DNA of 5,349 nt from JAKLQJ01 sp964534135 (GCA_964534135.1 CAZHQC010000134.1:1-5349); one strand, 5' to 3'. Shown: positions 1 to 5,349, counted from the stretch's first letter. The notes: generated by a model from the letters alone, not told the origin. Numbers and translations: made by a program.

Positions 1-1
1 G

Positions 2-61
2 CGCGAAATGTTTAAGGTTGTTGTGACTATGAGCAAGATAAGAAGTAAAGTACGATTTTGA
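2..61 (+). CDS. C-terminal end of an upstream gene (partial)
   Basis: One forward frame is open from the left edge of the window to a TGA at 59-61; the other two forward frames hit stops within the first 25 bases. It reads REMFKVVVTMSKIRSKVRF and then stop. The hydrophobic strand followed by a short basic tail resembles the end of some pseudopilin or minor pilin proteins, but 19 residues are far too few to assign a family, and that resemblance is only a hint. The stop lies 67 nt before the motA-like start, so the gene could be the end of a separate upstream transcription unit or part of the same one. It may also be a chance open frame. Confidence 0.4.
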   Translation, partial: REMFKVVVTMSKIRSKVRF

Positions 62-83
62 GGAAATAGCAGATATTGGGAGA

Positions 84-112
84 TAGGCAAAAAAGTTTTT
101 TGGGCTTATAAT
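84..112 (+). promoter_or_regulatory. Candidate sigma-70-type promoter of the motor operon
   Basis: A perfect TATAAT lies at 107-112. Exactly 17 nt upstream is TAGGCA (84-89), matching the TTGACA consensus at four of six positions. Transcription would start around 118-120, at the Shine-Dalgarno GGAGG (119-123) of the first gene, giving a very short leader. In an AT-rich genome a lone TATAAT can arise by chance, and the near absence of a leader is a reason for doubt. It is the only gap in the operon where such a pair was found. Confidence 0.35.
88..102. repeat. 15-bp perfect palindrome in the promoter spacer
   Basis: CAAAAAAGTTTTTTG is a perfect inverted repeat of seven bases around a central G. 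It sits between the candidate -35 and -10 boxes. The single-base centre means it cannot fold as an RNA hairpin in this form, so a transcription terminator is unlikely. It could be a protein-binding site or simply an intrinsically bent A-tract/T-tract. The function is unknown. Confidence 0.4.
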
Positions 113-128
113 TCTTTCGGAGGAATAA

Positions 129-869
129 ATGGACTTAACTACGATATTGGGTATAGGCGCTTTGGTGGGTTTTGCTGTGATTGGAATGGTTACCGGCAAT
201 ATTCCCTCATCCATTTTGAATATGCATGCCGTGATTGTAGTTTTTGGGGGCACCTTTATCGCTCTTCTCATAAATACTCCAAGTAAACACTTGTTAAAAG
301 CGATTATAGAAATTAGAGTTATTTTTTTTGATAAGACAGTGGCCAACCCTGAAAAGATAATTCCGACAATGGTTGAACTTGCCCAGGAATGTAGAACAAA
401 AGGGCTTAGCGCTCTTAAAGAGGCGGATAGCAATGTCGCTAATGGTTTTTTAAACAGAGCCGCAACCGCGGCTTTGGAATATAATGATTCTAATTTTGTC
501 AGACATGTTTTAGAGCAGGAAGTAAATCAAAAAATTGATGAAATGAATGAAGTTGCCAATGTGTATAGAACTATGAGCATATTGGCGCCTATGTTTGGCT
601 TGCTTGGCACACTTATAGGTATTATTAGCGTATTGCGTGAAATTTCCAATCCTGAATTAGTCGGACCGGCCATGGCTGTCGCTATAACATCAGCGTTTTA
701 TGGAATAGCGTTTGCGAATATTGTATGTGTGCCTATCGCCGGTAAAATAAGGGCAAAGACCTGGATGGATGTTAAAATAAAATCCATGATTTTGGAAGGA
801 GTAATGGAAATAGTAAAAGGAAGCGTTCCTATTGTAGTTGAGAGAAGATTGCAATCGTATGTTTCTTAA
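129..869 (+). CDS. motA: MotA/TolQ/ExbB family stator subunit, MotA-like
   Basis: This is the predicted inner-membrane channel subunit of an ion-driven stator, which would pair with the MotB-like protein encoded at 4616-5299. The 246 residues follow the MotA plan. Two N-terminal membrane helices (about 4-22 and 33-50, with the conserved GGT at 40-42) are followed by a cytoplasmic loop of about 95 residues. Two C-terminal helices follow (about 149-170 and 182-204). The family signature is clear in LAPMFGLLGTLIG, the GPAMAVAITSAFYG stretch and VPIAGK. P154 and P202 match the two functional prolines of Escherichia coli MotA (P173, P222). In the loop, R89 matches MotA R90, the FliG-contacting arginine. 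By ungapped alignment the E98 position is a lysine (K97), followed by E98. The length is close to Bacillus-type MotA and lacks the long E. coli tail. The start has GGAGG five bases upstream. Whether it carries protons or sodium cannot be read from the sequence. A non-flagellar ExbB/TolQ role is less likely given the rotor and MotB neighbours. Confidence 0.93.
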   Translation: MDLTTILGIGALVGFAVIGMVTGNIPSSILNMHAVIVVFGGTFIALLINTPSKHLLKAIIEIRVIFFDKTVANPEKIIPTMVELAQECRTKGLSALKEADSNVANGFLNRAATAALEYNDSNFVRHVLEQEVNQKIDEMNEVANVYRTMSILAPMFGLLGTLIGIISVLREISNPELVGPAMAVAITSAFYGIAFANIVCVPIAGKIRAKTWMDVKIKSMILEGVMEIVKGSVPIVVERRLQSYVS

Positions 870-897
870 AAGTTGTAATGATGAAGAGTTGAAGACA

Positions 898-904
898 GAG
901 AGGG
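898..904 (+). promoter_or_regulatory. Ribosome binding site that fixes the rotor gene start
   Basis: GAGAGGG lies a few bases before the ATG at 909 and 13 bases before the in-frame ATG at 918, so 909 is preferred. A third in-frame ATG at 1002 would give a conventional-length signal peptide but has no purine-rich site before it. Confidence 0.6.
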
Positions 905-908
905 TATA

Positions 909-2525
909 ATGAAAATTATGAATTTTGAAAGCTTACAAGTAATTTATGAGGAAGACACAGGGAAATCATTTTTTTACCGTGTTTGTAACTATAAGCGCTT
1001 AATGAACTATAGTCTTGGTTTCTATCGTTGCTTTTTTGTTTTTGCTTTAATATCAATTTTGATCACATCGTCTTATGCTCAAACCCTTCCCTTTTATAAT
1101 AAAGCCAAATACGAAAAAATGCTTGAACAGAAAGTGGACAAAGTTCTTGTGAGGATTCTTGGTCCGAATCAGGCTCAAGTGCTTATAGATGCCACTTTGG
1201 ATTTTACAAGAACGGAGAAGTTTAAGCTTAATCAAAATGCGCCGCTTCCAAAAGAAAAAGATATGTTCAAGTGGAAGAATGCCGGCGGTGAAAAAATCAA
1301 GAGTGATTATTTATTGCCTGGATTTCCGTCTTTTAATTTGACAACAGGCGAAAATAAATCTTACGACAAAGAATTCCTTTATCCTTCAAGTTTCGTTAAA
1401 AAGTTGGATGTTACAGTGATGATTAATGAAAAAGTAGCGGATAAAGAGTTGGCGAATCTAAGAATTGTTGTGGCAAGAGTTTTAATGATAGATGCTAACA
1501 GAGGAGATAGTTTTTCAATTATAAAAGCTTCTTTTGCTCCTTTTTGGCAAACTATATGGTATACACCCGATACCATAAGCATGGTACTTAAATATGTTGT
1601 GCTTACATTTATGGGGATAATCGCCATGATAGTGGTTGCTATAGGTTTTTTAAAGCTTGCCGGAGCTATGAGCTCCATGGCAAAGGTTCAGCAAAGTCAC
1701 CAAATAACCATGGAGATGGGAAAGGGAGATACCTCTGTTGAGGGGGTGGGGAGCGATTTTATTGCTTTACCGAACACTAAGGAAAAGTATGGAGAATACT
1801 CAAATGAACTAGAATTCCAAGGGCATGATGAGTCTAATCAGCGGGTTATTATTAATGTAAGGCACGACCAAGTGAGTTTTCTGGTTAATATGATGATTAA
1901 AGAAGATCCTGCCAATGTGGCTTTAATTTTAATGCATTTGCAACCAAGTATAAAATCAGAGTTTCTTAAAAATTTATCTCCCAAGTTCGTTTCGGAGATA
2001 ATGGCCAGCATGTCAAAAGTTCGTTTCATTGAGCCCGATACAATATTGACTTTAAAAGAGGAGATTGAAAAGCGTATTAGTGGCGCCGTGGGCGGAGTTT
2101 CCAAAATAATAGAAACACTTAACGGTGTTGATTTAAAAAGAAAAAAAGAAGTGCTTGAGGAATTGAATAAAAATAATAGTGATATTGCTGTTCAAGTTAA
2201 AAAGAAAGTTCTTCTTATTGAGGATTTGCTTCTTTTTACGGATAAGGATTTGTCATTGATAATTTCCAAAATAAAATCGGAAGATTGGGCGTCCGCCATG
2301 TGGGATATTTTGGAACCTCTTAAAAAGCGAATAAGAGGACAGATGGCTGATAAAACATGGCAAATGATAGAGCAAAGTATGAGTTATGGTTCTCCTTCGC
2401 CGGAGCGAATTGATCAGTCTATGGAAAAAATAATGACAACTATCGTTAAACTGATACAAGGGGGGGTTATCGTTAATCCTCTTGAGAACAGTACTCAAAT
2501 GATAGTAGACGATAGTGTGGTTTAA
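909..2525 (+). CDS. fliF-fliG: FliF C-terminal domain fused to FliG middle and C-terminal domains (rotor protein)
   Basis: This is the predicted rotor of a flagellar-type motor, with MS-ring and switch-ring parts in one chain of 538 residues. Residues 41-57 are a hydrophobic segment ending in SYA before Q58, resembling a signal peptidase I site. Residues about 62-215 match the FliF C-terminal ring domain (RBM3): LEQKVDKVLVRILGPNQAQV, then LDFTRTEKF, the PGFP motif (137-140), KKLDVTVMIN, and RGDSFSI (198-204). A membrane helix follows at about 226-250. After a linker (251-320) comes FliG: KEDPANVALILMHLQP (331-346) replaces the EHPQ signature, the GG hinge is at 395-396, and VLLIEDL (434-440) matches MFxF-E-D-L before the torque domain (about 445-522). 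RBM1, RBM2, the FliF tail helix and the FliG N-terminal domain are not recognisable. Charged FliG torque residues are largely replaced. The gene lies 39 nt after motA and 12 nt before the coiled-coil gene. Domain calls are by eye; the fusion is one uninterrupted frame. Confidence 0.88.
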   Translation: MKIMNFESLQVIYEEDTGKSFFYRVCNYKRLMNYSLGFYRCFFVFALISILITSSYAQTLPFYNKAKYEKMLEQKVDKVLVRILGPNQAQVLIDATLDFTRTEKFKLNQNAPLPKEKDMFKWKNAGGEKIKSDYLLPGFPSFNLTTGENKSYDKEFLYPSSFVKKLDVTVMINEKVADKELANLRIVVARVLMIDANRGDSFSIIKASFAPFWQTIWYTPDTISMVLKYVVLTFMGIIAMIVVAIGFLKLAGAMSSMAKVQQSHQITMEMGKGDTSVEGVGSDFIALPNTKEKYGEYSNELEFQGHDESNQRVIINVRHDQVSFLVNMMIKEDPANVALILMHLQPSIKSEFLKNLSPKFVSEIMASMSKVRFIEPDTILTLKEEIEKRISGAVGGVSKIIETLNGVDLKRKKEVLEELNKNNSDIAVQVKKKVLLIEDLLLFTDKDLSLIISKIKSEDWASAMWDILEPLKKRIRGQMADKTWQMIEQSMSYGSPSPERIDQSMEKIMTTIVKLIQGGVIVNPLENSTQMIVDDSVV

Positions 2526-2537
2526 AAGAGGTTTATT

Positions 2538-4565
2538 ATGAATTTTGAAAAACATTTCTTAAAACATATATCTCCTAAAGATAAAGGGACGGAATCCGAG
2601 CATAAATCCGTTTTTTCGAATGTCATTCCGTTATCATCCTCTTCCGCTCAACAGCAAGATATTCCTAAGCCTAAGCCTAAGCCTAAGCTTCAGCCAAAAC
2701 CAGTTGTATTCCCCCCGCCACCGGTTGTACCGTCCCCGTCACCGGTTGACAAAATGGATAATATGCGACAGATGGAAACTATGGAAGGACATATTATTTT
2801 GCAATTTAAAAAAGAGATAGAGAAACAATTAACGGAAGCATTGAAATCGTTTAGGCCTGTAAAATCGGATGATAGCAAAGTTTTATTTCTGTCAAAAATA
2901 GCTGAGATGGAAAATCGGCTGATGGCTTCTCAGAAGGAAACTCTTTTGCCTTTAATTTCCAACAAAGACGATACAAAAGAAATTACGCAGAAGATAGAAA
3001 GCATTGAAAAAAATATTCTAAATAGTGAAAATTTGTATTTAAATAAAATAGCTGAGATGGAAAACCGGCTGATGGATTCTCAGAAGGAAACTCTTTTGCC
3101 TTTAATTTCCAACAAAGACGATGTAAAGGAAATTACGCAGAAGATAGAAGGCATTGAAAAAAACATTCTAAATAGTGAAAATCTGTATTTAAATAAAATA
3201 GCTGAGATGGGAACCCGGCTGATGGATGCTCAGAAGGAAACTCTTTTGCCTTTAATTTCCAACAAAGACGATATAAAGGAAATTACGCAGAAGATAGAAA
3301 GCATTGAAAAAAATATTTTAAATAGTGAAAATCTGTATTTAAATAAAATAGCTGAGATGGAAAATCGGCTGATGGATTCTCAGAAAAAGAATGAAGAGTT
3401 TATTAAAATAACGGAAAAAGATCGATTAGCGGCGTCCGAGAAACAAACCTTAAAAGATAAAATTGTTGAAGAAAGAATAAAAGAATTGTTGAATGATAAA
3501 TTGGATGGCGGCAATATAAGAGAGTTGTCAAATAAATTCGCGCAGAATTTAGAAGCTTTTTACGGGAAAATGGATGGAAATCTTTTCAAAATGTTTGAGG
3601 ATATTAAAAACAAATTTTACCGTTCCATAGCGGATATAAAAGAACAGTTGGCTGATGAGCATAGGGAGGGATTTAAAGAGCTTCTTCCCGCGGTAAAAAC
3701 AGAATTAAAATTAGCGGTCAAAAACTGTTTCAATGATGAAAGAGAATTATTTAAAAAAGACATGAAAGATGTTTCCCTTAAATTCGCGGGAGAATATGAA
3801 AAGCTGGATGAAATGCAAAAAAACGCTTTGGATAAGGTCTCTGAAATAAAAGCCGATTTCCATTCGACAATAAAAGAACAATTTGGTGATGAAAGAGAAT
3901 CGTTTAAAAAAAACATGAAAGAGGTTTCCCTTAAATTCGCGGGAGAATATGAAAAGCTGGATGAAATGCAGAGGATAGCTTCAGACAATGCATTTGAAAT
4001 AAAAGCCGACTTGCAGTATGCCATAAAAAAACATTTCAATGACGAAAGAGAATTATTTAGAAAAGAAATGGAAGATGTTTCGCTTAAATTTATGGGAGAA
4101 TACAAAAAACTGGATAAAGTACTAAATCGTTTAAATAGTATGAATATCATTGATGACAGAATAAAAGAGTTTCTTAAAAAGATGGAAGCTGTTATTGTCG
4201 AAGGAGAGAATTCATTGATGAATAGAGCGGATATTGAAAACAAAAAATATCTTTTGAAAATAAAAGAGTTTTGCGCCGAGACAAGTCATGAGATGTTTTC
4301 AGTTGAGGCGGTTTCATATTATCTTGACATATTTCATGGCAAAGCTGTTGGTATTGGTGAAAACTTGGATCATCTTATTAAAGAGATAGATAATTTACGG
4401 TTTGAACCGCTACTTGGTTCAGCCAGTATAACAATAAAAAGAGAACTTGAATCTTTGAGAAATAATTTATTGAAATTACGAGATGAAACGGAATCGTTTA
4501 ATAACTTAAGAGCTAAAGTGGGACAGTTTATCGTGAAGGCGCCTAAAACTACCGAGAAAAAATAA
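2538..4565 (+). CDS. Large repeat-containing coiled-coil protein of unknown function
   Basis: I do not recognise this 675-residue protein as a member of a named family. There is no signal peptide or membrane helix, so it is probably cytoplasmic. In order it has: a polar N-terminus (1-42); a Lys-Pro then Pro-rich segment (43-69) including four PK dipeptides; a helical stretch; a tandem array of a 50-residue unit (120-283, about 3.3 copies); a mixed charged helical region (284-398); a second, unrelated array of a 51-residue unit (399-about 528, about 2.5 copies); and a non-repetitive helical C-terminal part ending in a basic tail. Within the first unit, I149, I153, I156 and I160 show heptad spacing, with a stutter before I171, M174 and L178. 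This is typical of coiled coils. The start has GAGG six bases upstream. Its place between rotor and stator genes suggests a structural part of the same machine: a load, tether or ring adaptor. That is inference from position only, because long coiled coils have little diagnostic sequence. Confidence 0.85.
   Translation: MNFEKHFLKHISPKDKGTESEHKSVFSNVIPLSSSSAQQQDIPKPKPKPKLQPKPVVFPPPPVVPSPSPVDKMDNMRQMETMEGHIILQFKKEIEKQLTEALKSFRPVKSDDSKVLFLSKIAEMENRLMASQKETLLPLISNKDDTKEITQKIESIEKNILNSENLYLNKIAEMENRLMDSQKETLLPLISNKDDVKEITQKIEGIEKNILNSENLYLNKIAEMGTRLMDAQKETLLPLISNKDDIKEITQKIESIEKNILNSENLYLNKIAEMENRLMDSQKKNEEFIKITEKDRLAASEKQTLKDKIVEERIKELLNDKLDGGNIRELSNKFAQNLEAFYGKMDGNLFKMFEDIKNKFYRSIADIKEQLADEHREGFKELLPAVKTELKLAVKNCFNDERELFKKDMKDVSLKFAGEYEKLDEMQKNALDKVSEIKADFHSTIKEQFGDERESFKKNMKEVSLKFAGEYEKLDEMQRIASDNAFEIKADLQYAIKKHFNDERELFRKEMEDVSLKFMGEYKKLDKVLNRLNSMNIIDDRIKEFLKKMEAVIVEGENSLMNRADIENKKYLLKIKEFCAETSHEMFSVEAVSYYLDIFHGKAVGIGENLDHLIKEIDNLRFEPLLGSASITIKRELESLRNNLLKLRDETESFNNLRAKVGQFIVKAPKTTEKK
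2664..2687 (+). repeat. Four tandem CCTAAG hexamers encoding Pro-Lys repeats
   Basis: CCTAAG occurs four times without error inside the coiled-coil gene and encodes PKPKPKPK. It leads into a diverged continuation (LQPKPVV) and then PPPP and PSPSP. Being a multiple of three, gain or loss of copies would change linker length without a frameshift. Confidence 0.9.
2895..3384 (+). repeat. 150-bp tandem direct repeat, about 3.3 copies
   Basis: Units start at 2895, 3045, 3195 and 3345, the last being partial. Each contains AAAATAGCTGAGATGG followed by a conserved block coding for KETLLPLISNKDD and KIEKN-like helices. By hand count, units 1 and 2 differ at about 8 of 150 bases and units 2 and 3 at about 7. 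The copies are therefore roughly 95% identical in DNA, including silent positions. The period is exactly 50 codons, so the frame is kept. Weak similarity extends upstream of the first unit (SKVLFL against SENLYL). Confidence 0.95.
3732..4121 (+). repeat. 153-bp tandem direct repeat, about 2.5 copies
   Basis: Units start at 3732, 3885 and 4038, a period of 51 codons. The conserved protein core is DERELFKK, then VSLKFAGEYEKLDEMQ. Units 1 and 2 share a perfect 47-base direct repeat (3771-3817 and 3924-3970). The rest of the unit and the third copy have diverged more, for example FMGEYKKLDKV. The sequence is not related to the 150-bp array upstream. Confidence 0.93.
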
Positions 4566-4594
4566 GGTTTTACTTTGTAAGTTTCAAAGCGTTT

Positions 4595-4600
4595 AAGAGG
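4595..4600 (+). promoter_or_regulatory. Shine-Dalgarno site unusually far from the motB start
   Basis: AAGAGG is the only purine-rich site before the motB-like gene, but it ends 15 nt before the ATG at 4616, against 5-6 nt for the other genes here. The codon at optimal distance in the same frame is ATA (4607-4609), which would add only I-N-H. Either translation uses this long spacing at reduced efficiency, or a rare non-standard start is used. Confidence 0.5.
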
Positions 4601-4615
4601 AAAAAAATAAATCAC

Positions 4616-5299
4616 ATGCCTATTTACCAAAAAAGACAAGATGACTTAGAAAATCAATTAAATAAAGGAGCCCTTTGGGCTATAACTTATGGCGATTTAA
4701 TGAGTTATTTAATGATTTTTTTTCTGATGCTTTTTGTGTTTTCATCAATGAAAAATAATAAAAAGACAACTAGACAGTATACGGAGTCTCTTAGCAATAT
4801 TCAAGAATCTTTTGGTGGAACGGTTAATGAGAATCAAGTTAATTTGGCAAAGGCAAAAGAAAATGAAGAGTCTGTATCTTTAAATTTAAAACATAATAAA
4901 AAATTGTCCGATAGTGTTCAAATTCAATCAAGCGAACAAAAGTTAAAGCTTGTCCTTACAGATGGGGTTTTATTTGATTCAGGAAAAGCTAAATTAAAGC
5001 AACATGCGAGAAATGTTCTTCAAACAATAGTTGTGGAGTTAGAAAAATTACCTAATGATATCGTGGTTGAGGGCTATACCGATAATGTTCCCATAAGAAG
5101 CGGAAAATATGGGACAAATTGGGAGCTTTCAATGGCAAGAGCTTACAGTGTAGTCAAATATATGGAAGGAATAGGGATTGATGTTAAAAGACTTGCCGGC
5201 ATGGGCTATGGTGAAAACAGGCCTATGGCTGATAATTCCACAGTTAAGGGTAGAGCAAAAAACCGCAGAATAGAAATTTCATTAATTAAAAGTGAATAA
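4616..5299 (+). CDS. motB: MotB-like stator subunit with OmpA-type peptidoglycan-binding domain
   Basis: This is the predicted partner of the MotA-like protein: it would anchor the stator to the cell wall and carry the ion-binding residue. A short cytoplasmic N-terminus is followed by one membrane helix (about 20-44) in the MotB form WAITYGDLMSYLMIFFLMLF. D27 corresponds to the essential D32 of Escherichia coli MotB. A polar linker (45-108) leads to an OmpA/MotB domain (about 110-225) with VLFDSGKAKL, GYTDNVPI (153-160), NWELSMARA (168-176), GYGENRPMADN and GRAKNRRIEI (212-221). These motifs form the peptidoglycan-binding pocket. It is 227 residues long, shorter than E. coli MotB (308), with the difference mainly in the linker and tail. 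It is encoded 50 nt after the coiled-coil gene and is last in the visible cluster. The fused neighbour and the D27 motif favour MotB over a plain OmpA/Pal lipoprotein; no lipobox is present. Confidence 0.94.
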   Translation: MPIYQKRQDDLENQLNKGALWAITYGDLMSYLMIFFLMLFVFSSMKNNKKTTRQYTESLSNIQESFGGTVNENQVNLAKAKENEESVSLNLKHNKKLSDSVQIQSSEQKLKLVLTDGVLFDSGKAKLKQHARNVLQTIVVELEKLPNDIVVEGYTDNVPIRSGKYGTNWELSMARAYSVVKYMEGIGIDVKRLAGMGYGENRPMADNSTVKGRAKNRRIEISLIKSE

Positions 5300-5349
5300 A
5301 TTCCCTTTAATACTTTTCCATTGGAGTTTATTATACATTCGAAATACTA

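Noticed and set aside
905..910. TATAAT overlapping the start codon of the rotor gene, as an internal promoter
   Set aside because: No -35 box at 16-18 nt was found (TTGAAG is only 10 nt away), and transcription would start inside the coding region.
915..929. Identical start context (TTATGAATTTTGAAA, giving MNFE) at the rotor gene's second ATG and at the coiled-coil gene start
   Set aside because: The match stops right after this stretch, and the rotor gene's Shine-Dalgarno site fits the ATG at 909 better. In AT-rich DNA it may be coincidence.
2620..2820. 66-residue forward open frame with a Leu-Ser repeat
   Set aside because: It is the out-of-frame reading of the CCTAAG repeat and neighbouring Pro-rich codons inside a well-supported gene.
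3636..3686. Additional degenerate copy of the 51-residue unit (IKEQLADEHREGFKELL)
   Set aside because: It resembles IKEQFGDERESFKK, but it lies out of register with the 51-residue period and the match is short.
3617..4243. 208-residue open frame on the minus strand
   Set aside because: It lies wholly inside the coiled-coil gene, mirrors its Glu/Lys-rich repeats as Ser/Phe-rich repeats, and has no family signature. It is a shadow frame.
4573..4589. Inverted repeat CTTTG/CAAAG between the coiled-coil and motB-like genes
   Set aside because: A five-base, AT-rich stem with a seven-base loop and no T-run is too weak to call a terminator or regulatory hairpin.
129..5299. Zorya-type anti-phage system or ExbB/ExbD, TolQ/TolR transport
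   Set aside because: The MotA-like protein has normal length without the long tail of ZorA, no helicase or nuclease partner is present, and the FliF-FliG neighbour points to a flagellar-type rotor.
5300..5349. Possible terminator, promoter or next gene after motB
   Set aside because: There is a TTGGAG at 5321-5326 and an AT-rich TATTATACA, but no start codon follows within the window, no good -35 box is seen and no hairpin with a T-run is present. The sequence is too short to judge.

Overview
This AT-rich window holds four complete genes, all on the + strand and closely spaced, plus the last codons of an upstream gene. Together they look like a stripped-down rotary motor built from flagellar motor parts. 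In order they are: a MotA-type stator subunit (129-869); a rotor protein that joins the C-terminal half of the MS-ring protein FliF to the middle and C-terminal domains of the switch protein FliG (909-2525); a large repeat-rich coiled-coil protein that I do not recognise (2538-4565); and a MotB-type stator subunit with an OmpA-like peptidoglycan-binding domain (4616-5299). The gaps are 39, 12 and 50 nt and each gene has a Shine-Dalgarno-like sequence, so a single operon is likely. A candidate promoter lies just before the first gene.

The fusion protein is the key observation. The parts of FliF that form the inner ring domains around the export gate (RBM1, RBM2) are not visible. The FliF C-terminal tail and the FliG N-terminal domain, which normally bind each other, are not recognisable either. 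They are replaced by a direct covalent link of about 70 residues. This predicts a membrane rotor that carries its own stator-facing domain but has no place for a secretion channel. The neighbouring MotA and MotB homologues keep the hallmark prolines, the ion-carrying aspartate and the peptidoglycan-binding motifs, so the stator looks functional. The middle protein has no signal peptide or membrane segment and is therefore probably cytoplasmic. It could be the load, a scaffold, or a replacement for other switch-ring parts. No rod, hook, filament, export, FliM or FliN gene is in the window, though the window is too short to exclude them elsewhere in the genome.

Organism: base composition is low in G+C, Shine-Dalgarno sites are GAGG/GGAGG-like, and the genetic code is standard bacterial. 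A peptidoglycan-anchored stator implies a walled bacterium. The divergence of all the motor proteins from enterobacterial and Bacillus forms suggests a poorly sampled lineage; Elusimicrobiota or a related diderm phylum is a guess only. No RNA genes, insertion sequences, CRISPR arrays or attachment sites were seen. There is no gene-free stretch longer than about 130 bases.
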